This document shows, in pieces, positions 11,143 through 21,326 of a stretch of 64,000 nt of DNA. The notes beneath the pieces are model-generated. The model did not search any database. It was given only the letters and a program-made list of their open reading frames with translations, and was not told the origin of the DNA. The DNA comes from Entomortierella parvispora. Its lineage: Eukaryota > Mortierellomycota > Mortierellomycetes > Mortierellales > Mortierellaceae. The stretch's first letter is position 1, and each line of letters begins with the position of its first letter. The translations under genes and the position numbers were made by a program. The stretch spans positions 2,728,001 to 2,792,000 of the forward strand of contig OY752142.1 of assembly GCA_963573315.1 (NCBI GenBank), read 5' to 3'.

Positions 11143-13476
11143 TCAACCAAGGGTCTTCTTCATATCTCTCAGTGCGCCCAAAATGGATTCGCGGAACTCT
11201 CGAGAGTTGGTCTCAGGGCACGACCGCAAGCTCGAGATACTGAACTTCATGTTCTCTTTGCCGATGGCATAGTTGATGCCATAGCCCTCAGGCACGACTG
11301 GTCCAAAGCCTCCCCAGAAGTTGTCTCCAGGCGACATGTTCGAGGACGAGAGACGGAAGTACATAGACTGAATGTAAGAGGGGTCCTGGAAGATCAAAGC
11401 CTGCTTCTGTTCCTCAGGGGTCTGCATCATAGAACGAAGTCCCAAAAGGTGACGGTCCACGCCCTTTCCTGCAGAGGCCGCCATCATGTACTCCAGATGT
11501 GAGTTGATCGCCTTGGCCAACAGGCGCTGCTTCTCGATTTTCTAATATTAAAGAGAAAACGGGGAATGAGCTTGGAAATGACATTTGCGGGCGAATCTTT
11601 AACACAGAGCTAAAAAGTCAAAAACAGGATCGCGTTCTTACATCGGCGTGCTTGTTCTCGAATCCCTTGACAAATGCAACACTGTCAACGGAGCACGATC
11701 GGACAGTCTCTGTGCGACCGCCGAGGAAGGCTCTGACAGATGCAGACTCGTAGGTAGGAGTCCAGGTGCCATAGTGGCGGTAGTACGCAAGCTGAAGAAC
11801 CATCTGGACATAGGCATCAGGGGAGCACTTCACTATAACATGGAATATCAAAAATCAGAAACACTGGGACGGCCTTCAAATTCCCATTGTATAAAAAAAA
11901 AAAGTACCGCTCTTGAGCCAGTTGGAGCCGTATTCGTTAAAGTGGATCAGGCAACTGTCGACGTTAGCAATCATCTTCTTGGCATTGACCTCGGCCTGCT
12001 TGATCGTCTCTTTGATCTCGTCGTTGACCACAAACTTCAAGGGCTCGATAGAAGCCAATTGAGCGTGGGTGGGCTCTCTGGGCTCGGCAGTCTTCTCACT
12101 AATCGCAGTAACGAAAAAAGATCGTTAGTCAGTATGTTTTTTTGCACAAACAAAGAAAAGGCAAGATGGCCTGCGAGATGATACAGGGATGTCAGCCTAC
12201 TTTTTCACAAGCTCGTCGAGAATACGTCCAGGGATAACGGCATCAGCAGGGGTATGCTCGCCGTTAATTCCAGCACGTCCATTGTTCTCAAAGATAAACT
12301 GCATCGACTTGTCGAACCAACGGTTATGAGCATCGTTCGCGTGGAAAATGTTGTGGTGGGAGACATCGATATCCCGGTCCGAACTGTAGTCATCCAGGCA
12401 GACAACGAACAACGAATTGTCGATCGAGGACAAGGTAGCATGGTTCAAGGGGGACAATCCCAACAGGGTCTGACGAGCCTTGGCCCAGGTATCTCTGTTC
12501 TCCGAGGTTAACACTCCAACCGCGGCCTGCTTTTCGTGCTCTGGGGTGTTGTTTACCGCCTCTACCACATTTCTGAACTGCTGTTCGATCGCCTGAACAG
12601 AAACTCGCTCTCCATTGGGTCCAATGACGGGCACTCTGAAGATCTGATCCCGCATCATCACTGTAATGTAGTTGGCAGTCGTGGGCCAAGTGGTCACGAT
12701 TCGGTCCCGGGGCATCTCTGCGACTCTGTATGCGCCAAACTGGTTCTTGTACTGGTTCATGCAAAGGGGTGTTGTTCTCTGGTACTCTGGGGGCAAGGTC
12801 TGGCTGTTGACCAGATCGTTAAAGTTGAGCAGCGAGCTCGCATAGTTGGCAGCGCGTTGGATCTGAACATCCGAAATCACTCCACGGTCGGGTGTCCTCT
12901 CCAAGTTGAAGTTGGGCGAGTCTTTGAACTGGGCCCACCAATTGACATTGATCATGGAGGGCTCGCGCCACTCGAGATATCCCTTGTTGAGCCAGATGGT
13001 CTCCAACCAAGAGTGCTTCTCAGTCCTGTCCATCTCGTGAAGTCGTCCCTGCAAGGTCTCTCCCAATCCACCGGGCTTGACAAACTCGTCCACAGCCTTT
13101 TCGGCACGAGCCAAATCGCTCTCATTCAAGATGGGAACCAGAGTACGCTTGTAGCGGGCAGCAGTCTCAGCAAGCGAGGGGATAGGCAAACGCGGCAATC
13201 TAGATTGGTTCTGGAACGATTTTTCAGGCACCTGGTGCGCATCCACCTGGGCTGCTGCTGAAGAATAAAAGGCTGAAGCAGCACGACGACGGACTTGGGT
13301 CGTCAACTGGGGACGCGACACGCCGGTCAGCAAGCTAGCGTTTTGAGAACAGGAAGCAGTGAGACAGTTGGTCAGTCCAAGACGGTTCGCTGCTGGGACA
13401 ATGTGGACTAAGAATGAGAATGAAAATAGTACCTGGCCAGATGGCGCGTGGTGCGAAGGGGTGTGGAGATGTTCAT
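11143..13476 (-). CDS. CAT2: Carnitine O-acetyltransferase, mitochondrial
   Basis: Transfers acetyl groups between CoA and carnitine, letting acetyl units from beta-oxidation enter mitochondria. The model is complement(join(11143..11541, 11642..11832, 11908..12098, 12201..13334, 13433..13476)), 652 aa. A short first exon plus the start of exon 2 gives an Arg/Ser/Thr-rich presequence typical of mitochondrial import. The C-terminus (KKTLG) is not a peroxisomal PTS1. Choline/carnitine acyltransferase hallmarks follow: 'LPRLPIPSLAETAARY' near the start, 'PDRGVISDVQIQRAANY', the catalytic His375 in 'GEHTPADAVIPG', 'YYRHYGTWTPTYESAS' and 'FRLSSSNMSPGDNFWGGFGP' in the substrate/CoA region. I placed the exon-2 acceptor at 13335 because the more obvious AG closer to the donor breaks the frame. 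Divergent from the next gene, with E-boxes between them. Confidence 0.93.
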
Positions 13477-13616
13477 GAGACGCAAGGTGGGAATTGATGA
13501 ATGGAGTGGAGTGGAGTTTAGAGGAGTGGAGCGGGTAAAGAGACAAGCAGAAGGAAAGGGAGCACGAAGGAAGAAAGGTCAGGCACACGTTGCAGTGGAC
13601 TCGTGGAGAAGGATTT

Positions 13617-13755
13617 CACGTGCATTTCTTCCCTTTCCGTCCTTTTTGGTCCTCGGTCCTCGGTCGCAGCTGCGATTGGCCGCGCACTCGCTAAATGCAA
13701 AGGCATTATGCCGTTATGCTACCTCTACAAATGCAACTATGCGCCGAGTCACGTG
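13617..13755. promoter_or_regulatory. Two CACGTG E-boxes in a divergent promoter
   Basis: CACGTG palindromes at 13617-13622 and 13750-13755 lie between the divergent starts at 13476 (-) and 13888 (+). This is the core site of bHLH factors such as Cbf1/Pho4. Their use here is inferred. Confidence 0.45.
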
Positions 13756-13887
13756 CAATGACAGCGCCCGCTTTCATTGCAGCTGCTCGTTTCAGCCGTC
13801 TGCTCCCTTCTCTTCAGTCGCCCATTCATTCTTTTCATTCACTCTCTTCGCGCCAATCTTCCCATTCACCCTATCCAACCGCCCACC

Positions 13888-14769
13888 ATGCGCACAATTG
13901 CACTCACCCTCTCCATGGGTCTGACCCTCTGCATACTCGCTACCGCGGCTCCCCTTGCTCAAGAGAGTAAGCCTCCTTTCCTCTACCATGAATGTCCCTT
14001 GCCCAGTTTTTCGTCAGACACTTGCACGCTTGTCCTCGTTCATTCTATTCTTGGCAAGTGGGCGTCGTGCGTGACGCCCTGCGCCTTGTAGTATGGACCA
14101 CCATGTGCAAAAGAAAACCAGAGACCAGCCCATTTCATTGATTGACAGGGTCCAGCTTGTTCTTCCACCCTCAGGAAGCTCTCTGAGACGGCTTTGTTTT
14201 ATGACTACGCCCAAATTGCTCTCATGACACTTCCTGGGAATCGCAAGCCCCTTTTGCACCCGAGCTCTCCTTTTCCCCAAAGCACATTCTAACAGCAGTT
14301 TTCTCTTCATTACAAAACAGCTGTAGATCAACACAACTGTGTGGAAGAGTGTCTAACGATACAGGAGGATTGCCTGCTAAATTCAATCAGTATGTCTGGC
14401 TGCGTAATCGACTTTGATGTCTGCCACAACAAGTGCTACCCAGAAGAAACGACTCCTCCGCCTACCTCCAACACCCCAAATACACCACCAGCATCTGAAC
14501 AACAACAAAACCAACCGCCTCCCAATACCTCCAACACTGAAAAGCACAAGGACGTGACACATGAGACCGAGGTCACACCCCCAAAGGGTACACCCAATGG
14601 GGAAAACAAGGTCGATAACAACGACGATGACGACGATAATGATGATAATGATAATGACGATGATAATGAGGACGATGGCATTGAAGATGAAGATAGCGAT
14701 GAGAACCCCAAGGATCAAGGAGACAACGAAGGCGAGGACGGCTACGATGACGATAACTCGGGCTATTAA
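13888..14769 (+). CDS. Secreted protein with six symmetric cysteines and acidic disordered tail
   Basis: A 175-aa protein of unknown function. The model is join(13888..13966, 14321..14769); the 354-bp intron is long for this window. Exon 1 is a signal peptide (MRTIALTLSMGLTLCILATA, then a site near AAPLA). The mature N-terminus holds six cysteines with palindromic spacing C-x3-C-x6-C-x9-C-x6-C-x3-C. Then come a Pro/Thr/Gln linker and a tail built almost only of Asp, Asn and Glu (about residues 122-160). The acidic tail could bind calcium or cell-wall polycations, but that is inference. It is not related to the Opy2-like trio by cysteine pattern. Confidence 0.78.
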
Positions 14770-15043
14770 AAAGAAAATAATCGTCTTGGATCTAAGCAGT
14801 GGTCTCGGCTTAGCGACCTGACAGCCTTTGCGGATGCTCCTTCTCGAATACTATCCTTCCTCTTACAAAGCACAATGTAAATAATAAATGAAAGATTGTC
14901 AGTCAAGGCAAAAAGGATGGGTGAACAAAGCAATGATATCGGACATCAAAAGACAACACAAGCCACACCTTCCAGAAACCTTTAATTTTGTTTCCATTGC
15001 ATGCACACACTCTCAGACTTTTTTTTCCTCAAGCTCAGGACCC

Positions 15044-17048
15044 ATGTCGTCGCTTTCATTCAAGGTGCAGAACAATGGCGCTGCAAAGTCGCACGCCCAT
15101 GCGCGAGTCGGCACCCTCTCCGTCGCCTCGGCTCATCAGGAGAAGCGACAGATCGAGACTCCAGGATGCTTCATGTACTCCATCAAGGGCTCGGTTCCTC
15201 ACCTCACCCCCGACAACTTGAGGCAGCAGACCTTTGGCGGCGTGAATGTAGCCATGGAGCAGATCCTGTAAGGAACCAGAAAGAAATAGGATACAGGAAG
15301 AGAAGAACAATGGGCAAGGAAATCAAAGATCGAGCACTAACCGAGTTTTTTTTTTTTTACTTCTTTGTCGCGTCCACTATGGGATCAATCAGCCAAACAG
15401 ATCAGCCCCAGTCGTTCTCAAAGTGGACTAACCCATTCGCGCCTGAAAGTCATAAGCTGATGAGTGTAGCGGATTACCTGCATCTTCAGGACTTGATCCT
15501 CCTCTGTGATTTTCACGACTCGGCGCCTCTGGAACCCTTCTCGAAACGTGCATCCAACACCGACTACCATGTCGTCCTCTCCACGCCCAAGGGAATTCGC
15601 CAATTGACACTGGAAGATTACTTGAAGGTCGTTCGCCATTATCGCCCCGATATTGTTGCAGCTTTGACAGACTCAATCTTGGAAACGACCCAGACAGCAG
15701 AGAACTCGGTGCCTCACAAGAAGATTCCCTCGGGAAAGAGAGTGCGAAAGAGTGTAGATCGCAGTCTGAAGTGGCTGGACCAAGTCCTGGAAGAGAGGCA
15801 AGGACGTGATGGCATGGCAGAGGATCGCAAGAAGGAAGAGGACAAGCGGGCAAAGAGAGAGAAAAAGCAAATGGCTAGAGATGCCAAGAATGCTGTCGCT
15901 GGAGAAGCGGAAATGACCCCAACTCCCAAGGAGGAGCAGGAAGAGGGCAATGCTTTTATCTCGCAGCCTTGGACCGATGTCGCGGTATTTGCCCATGTCC
16001 AGGGAGCACACATGAAGGAGGAACGTATCAGAAGTGCACAGGAGACTGCGAAACGGGAACAGGTTCAAGGATTCATTATTGACACGAACGACTTGTGGGC
16101 TACCCTTTCAAAGGAACACGAGAAGAGGTCAAACGAGGTTTTGGCTCATGTTCAAACCTCCTTGACACACCTGCCAGTAGAGAAACCAAAGATGGTGTAT
16201 GGTGTCCGCACACCTGGTAAGAAACTCGGACCCAGGATGTAATTTTTGAAAAGGGGGCACAATTTATTAATCCTTTTTTTTTCTTGAATTTAGAGGATGT
16301 GCTGAAGGCTGTGGCGATGGGCGTGGATCTGTTTGACACCTCATACCCTTATCAATTGACTGAGGATGGAAAGGCGTCCCTCTATGGATTTGGCGTCGAC
16401 GCTGCTGCTGCACCATCAATACCGGGCGCAAATAACTCTGCAGCGACCAACCGCTGGATTAATCTGTGGGATGAGGAGCATGCGGACCAATTCAAGCCTA
16501 TCATGGAAGGCTGTGGATGCTACGCCTGCAAGGGCGCCAGGCATACGAGAGCCTATATCAACCATCTCTTGAAGGCCCATGAGATGCTCGCCACTGTTTT
16601 GCTTATGGGGTAGGCCACTCTTCATCATTTAGTAAATTGATCCGGACAACATCTAGGTGTCATTACCTAACGAGTGTTTCTTTCCCTCACTAGCCACAAC
16701 ATGTATCAGTACAGCCTATTCTTTTCCAAGGTCAGGGAGTCGATTCAGGACGGCACCTTTGAGGCCAAGGCCGCGTTGTTCTCAGAAGTGTTTGGTATCG
16801 AGCCTGAGAGAACAGGCGAAAAGCATGAGGCTCAAATCATAGTGGAGGCCGCGCTCCAGAAGCGAAACCAAAGGTTAGAGACAGCGGAAGAAGGTGCGGT
16901 TGAAGCCATCGGAGGAGCCGTCCCAATGGGCCAACAAGTTCAGAAAATTGAAGATACAGAGCAACAAGTCCCCAAGAAAAAGAGGCCCTCGCAAGAGGTC
17001 GAGGAGGGAGTTGATATTGCTGCGAAAGAAAAGGCGCTGAAAAAGTAG
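15044..17048 (+). CDS. QTRT2: Queuine tRNA-ribosyltransferase accessory subunit 2
   Basis: Non-catalytic partner of the eukaryotic tRNA-guanine transglycosylase, which swaps guanine-34 for queuine in tRNAs with GUN anticodons. The model is join(15044..15267, 15393..16216, 16294..16609, 16694..17048), 572 aa. Diagnostic stretches are 'ETPGCFMYSIKGSVPHLTPD' near the start, 'GKRVRKSVDRSLKWLD', 'RSAQETAKREQVQGFIIDT', 'DVLKAVAMGVDLFDTSYPY', and the zinc site C423-x-C425-x2-C428 with H456, in 'GCGCYACKGARHTRAYINHL' and 'GHNMYQY'. A charged Lys/Glu extension past the core makes it longer than animal QTRT2. The catalytic QTRT1 partner is not in this window. Convergent with the tau-like gene. Confidence 0.93.
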
Positions 17049-17178
17049 AGACACTCCTTTCTAGAAACATTAATAGAGTATTAGAAGCGTCCAACTTTCG
17101 CAAGAGGGATCTTTTTATTGTTGATATGTAGTCTGAAAAGTATCCTCGTGTGTTCCTATTCAACTTCAATATCGGGTC

Positions 17179-17180
<2 letters not shown>

Positions 17181-17216
<36 letters not shown>
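17181..17216. repeat. (CT)n microsatellite
   Basis: About 18 uninterrupted CT dinucleotides lie between the convergent QTRT2 and tau-like genes. A short AT repeat follows at about 17265-17277, next to the tau-like stop codon. Confidence 0.9.
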
Positions 17217-17219
<3 letters not shown>

Positions 17220-17278
17220 CTTCCGTCGTCCTTCCCAACCAACAAGCACTCTTCGACCAAGTCACTATATATATATAT

Positions 17279-18790
17279 TTAAGAATGGGCCTCATCCAAA
17301 CCAATCTCGCCGACTGACTCGGTGACCTCTGCCAGGACCGTTAGGATGTTTTTCGGTGGTTCGAAATCGTCAGCGCCTGCATCGGATCCATAAATGACAC
17401 TCTCGTTTTGTTCCGGTGCGTATTGTCCATTCTCTGTTTCTCCGTTATCCTGTCTTTCTGCTACCTCTTCTTCGTGCTCCTCCTGGATCGAGGTATCAAA
17501 GGACTGGTCTTCGTTCTGGTAGAACTGTGTGATGTTGATCTCCTTTGCGATCTTGGACTAAGATTTTTAAGATGACGAAAACGAAAAATGATTTTGTTAC
17601 GATTGTGGAACCCACTTTTCATATTCTGACTTGATCCTTTCTCTGCCCCTTCCTCTGTCTTCCTCTCAGGCCCTTACCTGTGCAGTTTCTCTGAAGTTCA
17701 GTTTCTCACTAAAGACTCGGAGGTTACCACCTTGAGGTGTATGATTGATAAACTCCAGACTTCCGACCTTAGACTTGACTTTGGAGTAATCCACCTTCTT
17801 GGAAGGCGGGATCTTGAAACCGCTGCCCCCTGTGGACAAACGTCTCTGGGCCGTCGACGTGGTCGAGGCTGCCGTCGATCCTCCATTGGAAGAATTGGAT
17901 GAGCGCGCTCCGCTGGGCGATCGGGAGCGACCATTGTTGGGCGAAAAGGCCCCTCCGTTCCCAGCACTGGACGAAGCCCTGCTGCTGGGTCGTCCACGTA
18001 AAGACTCTTTGTAGGCCACGTTGTCAAGGGATCCGACCTTGGATTTAACATGATCGTAATGAGCTTTTTGAGTGGGGATAATGTGTTTGGAGAGCCGACG
18101 AGTGTTGGCACTGCCACTGTTTGGACTCGACGGCGACAGTGGCGGGCTCGTGGTTGTGGAGACACTGGAGCTCCTTCGAGAATGAGGAGGAGAGCGAGAT
18201 GAGGTTGGTGTGGTGATTGTTGTTGTTGTTGTTGTCGTTGCAGCAGAGGTACTGATCACAGTAGGGGTGGCTGTCCTGACCGCAGAAGAGGTCCGTGATG
18301 GAGGAGGCGATAAGGGCTGGCGTGAAGTGGTTCTTGCTGTTGATGTTGCTGTTGCTGTTGTTGTTGTCACAACTGTGGGTCTCTTTAAACCACCTGCACG
18401 GCTGCCCGCAGCAGTTGCGACGGAAGAGGAACCAGGTGTTTTCTGAACCTCGCCTGACTCGGAGGGAGGGAGGACGAGCTTGGCGTCAACCTTGGACTTG
18501 ATGTGAGAGAAATCCTGCTTGAAGGACTGGATTTTCTTCTCGGACGGCTTGGGTTTATAATTGATGGCCTCTAGGGAACCGACTTTAGACTGGACGGTCG
18601 AGAACCGTTTGCTGGGTGCACCTGGGAGTGAGGGTCGTGCGGTGGGGCTGGTCGGGCTGGCGACATTGGCCCTGCGCGCGGGCAAGACCACGCTCGCACG
18701 GGACGGGCTCGCAGCGGAGGTCGAGGTCGAGGACCGCTCGAGGCTCACATGGGGAGTTGAAGGCACCGGCGATGGAGAAATGGAGGTCAT
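17279..18790 (-). CDS. Tau/MAP2/MAP4-repeat microtubule-binding protein
   Basis: A 463-aa probable microtubule-associated protein. The model is complement(join(17279..17557, 17678..18790)). The chain is Ser/Thr/Pro-rich and disordered, studded with copies of the tau-type tubulin-binding repeat. There is 'QSKVGSLEAINYKP' at 67-80, a partial 'IKSKVDAKL' at 97-105, and 'VKSKVGSLDNVAYK' at 248-261. A best copy at 338-377 reads 'VKSKVGSLEFINHTPQGGN', then 'SEKLNFRETAQSKIAKEI', which follows the order of the last two human tau repeats. KVGS corresponds to the KxGS motif. The phase-0 intron falls inside the last repeat. The tail is acidic. I start at MTSISPSP (18790), since the 101 upstream in-frame codons look like 5' UTR. 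Tau-family proteins are best known from animals. Confidence 0.8.
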
Positions 18791-21326
18791 GGCGAATCCC
18801 TTTGTTTTTTTGGAAGCGAATGAAGGGAGAGAGAAGGGGTGAAATGAAGAGAGAGATTCAAGAGAAAAGAAACTAAAGAAACTGCCGTGTTGGAAGAGCC
18901 GGCGACACTTTTTGTCTTCTGGTGTGAACGTGAGGAAAAGAATCGGGTAGGGGAGGAAGGGATTCGTTCGATATTGTGAATGTCGCAGCACACGGCTAAT
19001 GTTTATCGTCAGAAATGAAAGAGAAGAGGAGAGAGGAGCGAAGGGGAGGAGCGAGCGCAAAGGTGTGGTCAGAGAAGAGACACAAACGGACACGGGCGAA
19101 AGAGCTGATTACGAGTGCGCATGCAGAATGAAGAAAGGAAAGAGAGCAAGCGTGGAGTGAAATGAAGAATCAATTATTGGCCAGGGTCGGTGAGCCACAT
19201 GGCTGTTATGGAGAAGCTGTTGTTGTGAGCGATAGGTGAGCAGACGGGTGAGTGTAATTGATGAGTAGAGGGTACGAGGGAAGGAGTAGCTCGTGAAAAG
19301 AGATACCTCGCTATCGGGTATCAGAGCCTCGACCAGACTGTAGACTGCAGGCACATCCGTTGAATTGCCATTGGGAGCTCGTAGACGGGATCAAGATGGG
19401 TAATCGAAATTGATCTGTGGAGTAGTAGGTCAAAGAACAATGACCCTGCAGGGTGGTCGTGGGAATTGTGTTTGGGAGGCGATTCAGGTGCTTGATCATC
19501 TTCCCATGGACGCGACATTTTAATTTCATAACACGAACGCGACACGAAATAAAACCGTTCGGATCCCACCTTGGCCACTCCGTGCCTGGATTATCAACCA
19601 CGAGAAGGGGATGAATGGCTTTCATATCGACAAATAATGTAATGCCGAATGCTCAATTGCCTCCCAGGTAGTACTCATAATGCACGACCTTGCCTTGGGC
19701 GCAGCACTGCTGGAGTGGCCCCCACTCTGCTTACGATAGTAATCAGGACAAGGCAGAACAAAAGATCCTCAAGAACTCTTTGCACAAATAGAGACCTTTT
19801 CACAACAGACACCATACCCATGACCGTTGACTGCCGCTCTATTTTTGCGAGCGACTATATTGACAGTTTCTCAGTGGACTGTGCCATGCACTAAAGATAG
19901 AGAAGCAAAGTCGCAAGCGACAGCCAGCTCGACGGCGAAATCCAATTGCCCGAATCTGCAGAGCTTGAACCTACTCTCCTCGGAACAAGCAGTAACAACG
20001 ACTATTACCACAGGGCTGGCTACGACAGGCTAAGGATAGACTTACTTGGCCCTGCGTGACCCAAGTACCCTACGCAAACACCCTTGACCTTTGCTTTTGA
20101 CCGTTGCGGGACGCGTTTGTAGGATTGACGTAACGAAGGCGAAGCGACAAGAGAAGGCAAGAGCAAGAAGAATAAACGTGTGACCACGCCAGCCACACCA
20201 AACATAGAATCCTTGTTGCTCTTGCCCTCCTCATTGTTCTACACTGAAAAGTTACATGTCTGCTCTTTCCTTTGCCACCACGACACATTGGTTTGCTATT
20301 GACATTTTTCCCGGTTGCAGCGATTACCGGTCATTCCTCCCTCCAGGAAAGACCCCGTCCACATGCACAGGTCAACACAAGCACAGAAGTGAAATGCCTG
20401 GGAGTGGATGTCCGCGGAAGAGAGTTTTTCAGGAATAGGCGTTGCACTGCATCTTTGGCTACCCCCCGCGCCCTGCACGAGTTGTGCTACCGAGTGGCCG
20501 CCTCCTTTGTGTTGTGCGTGATTTTGTTTCTTGACTCTTTTTTTTTTCTTGACAAGGGCAGGCTGGAATGGGTTTGCATTTGTAAAACTGGCCCCAACCT
20601 GCATTAAGCGAACGGTCCCCCAGCTTTGTTCCCTTCATCAACAAGCAAGCAAAAAAGTGCTGTAATCAATTATGTTACCAAAGGAAAACAAAGAGCTGTT
20701 TGGATGGCGTCTTTGCTCGCAACCGCCATGGAAAGGGCGGATGGAATCTTTTGGCCCTTCTTTTTTGGGTGTCAGAGCCGAAAACTTTCGCAGACCCCTG
20801 GCCTTGTAATCAACGCGGAGCAGATCCCTCTTTCCTCCTCGCGACCCTTCTATTCCCAAACTGAGACGAACTGAGCAGGGGACTCTCCCGAGCAACAGAC
20901 TACATGGCATGGAGAATAACGAGGCCGATAAATAGAAGCAAGTGCCCCCTTCCAAGGGTCGTTTGTTCATGCCGCCATCCTCCAAGCTCAACTTCACGCC
21001 TTCTTGTTTGTTCTGGCTCAGCTTGCCGACTCTATTTCTTCCCGTGCTCCCCCCCCCTCCTCTCCTTCACGCGCTCGCTCGCTCGCTTGCTTCTTTGCAT
21101 CTCCACTCCTCTCTCTCTCTCTGTCTCTGCTACCTTTTCTCCCACTCTCTCTCCTGTCTCTCAGTTGACTCGCTGCAACTCTGAACCGAGACTCACCCCT
21201 TCCCTTGATCAACACAACCACACTGCTCCATCCCGAGCTTGATCAGCTCCAATTCTCTGCCAACTCCTTCTCATTTTCTGTTCACACATCTCTACTCTGG
21301 TCTCCGTCCATCTCATTCGATTATAT
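18791..21326. other. Long intergenic region
   Basis: This 2.5-kb stretch has only short uncorrelated open frames. The left part is the promoter of the tau-like gene (-). The right part, from about 20,900, becomes strongly CT-rich on the plus strand, typical of the leader of the cyclin gene, with a TATA-like AATAAATAGA near 20,927. No RNA gene is recognised. Confidence 0.5.

Noticed and set aside
13335-13476. Acceptor at about 13391 for the first intron of carnitine acetyltransferase.
   Set aside because: It gives the wrong phase with the only good donor. The acceptor at 13335 keeps frame and yields a better mitochondrial presequence.
14383-14718. Minus-strand frame rich in Ile/Val resembling membrane helices.
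   Set aside because: It is the antisense of the Asp/Asn-rich tail of the secreted protein gene.
18210-18446. Plus-strand valine-rich frame (runs of V and A).
   Set aside because: It is the antisense of the Thr/Ser-rich segment of the tau-like gene.
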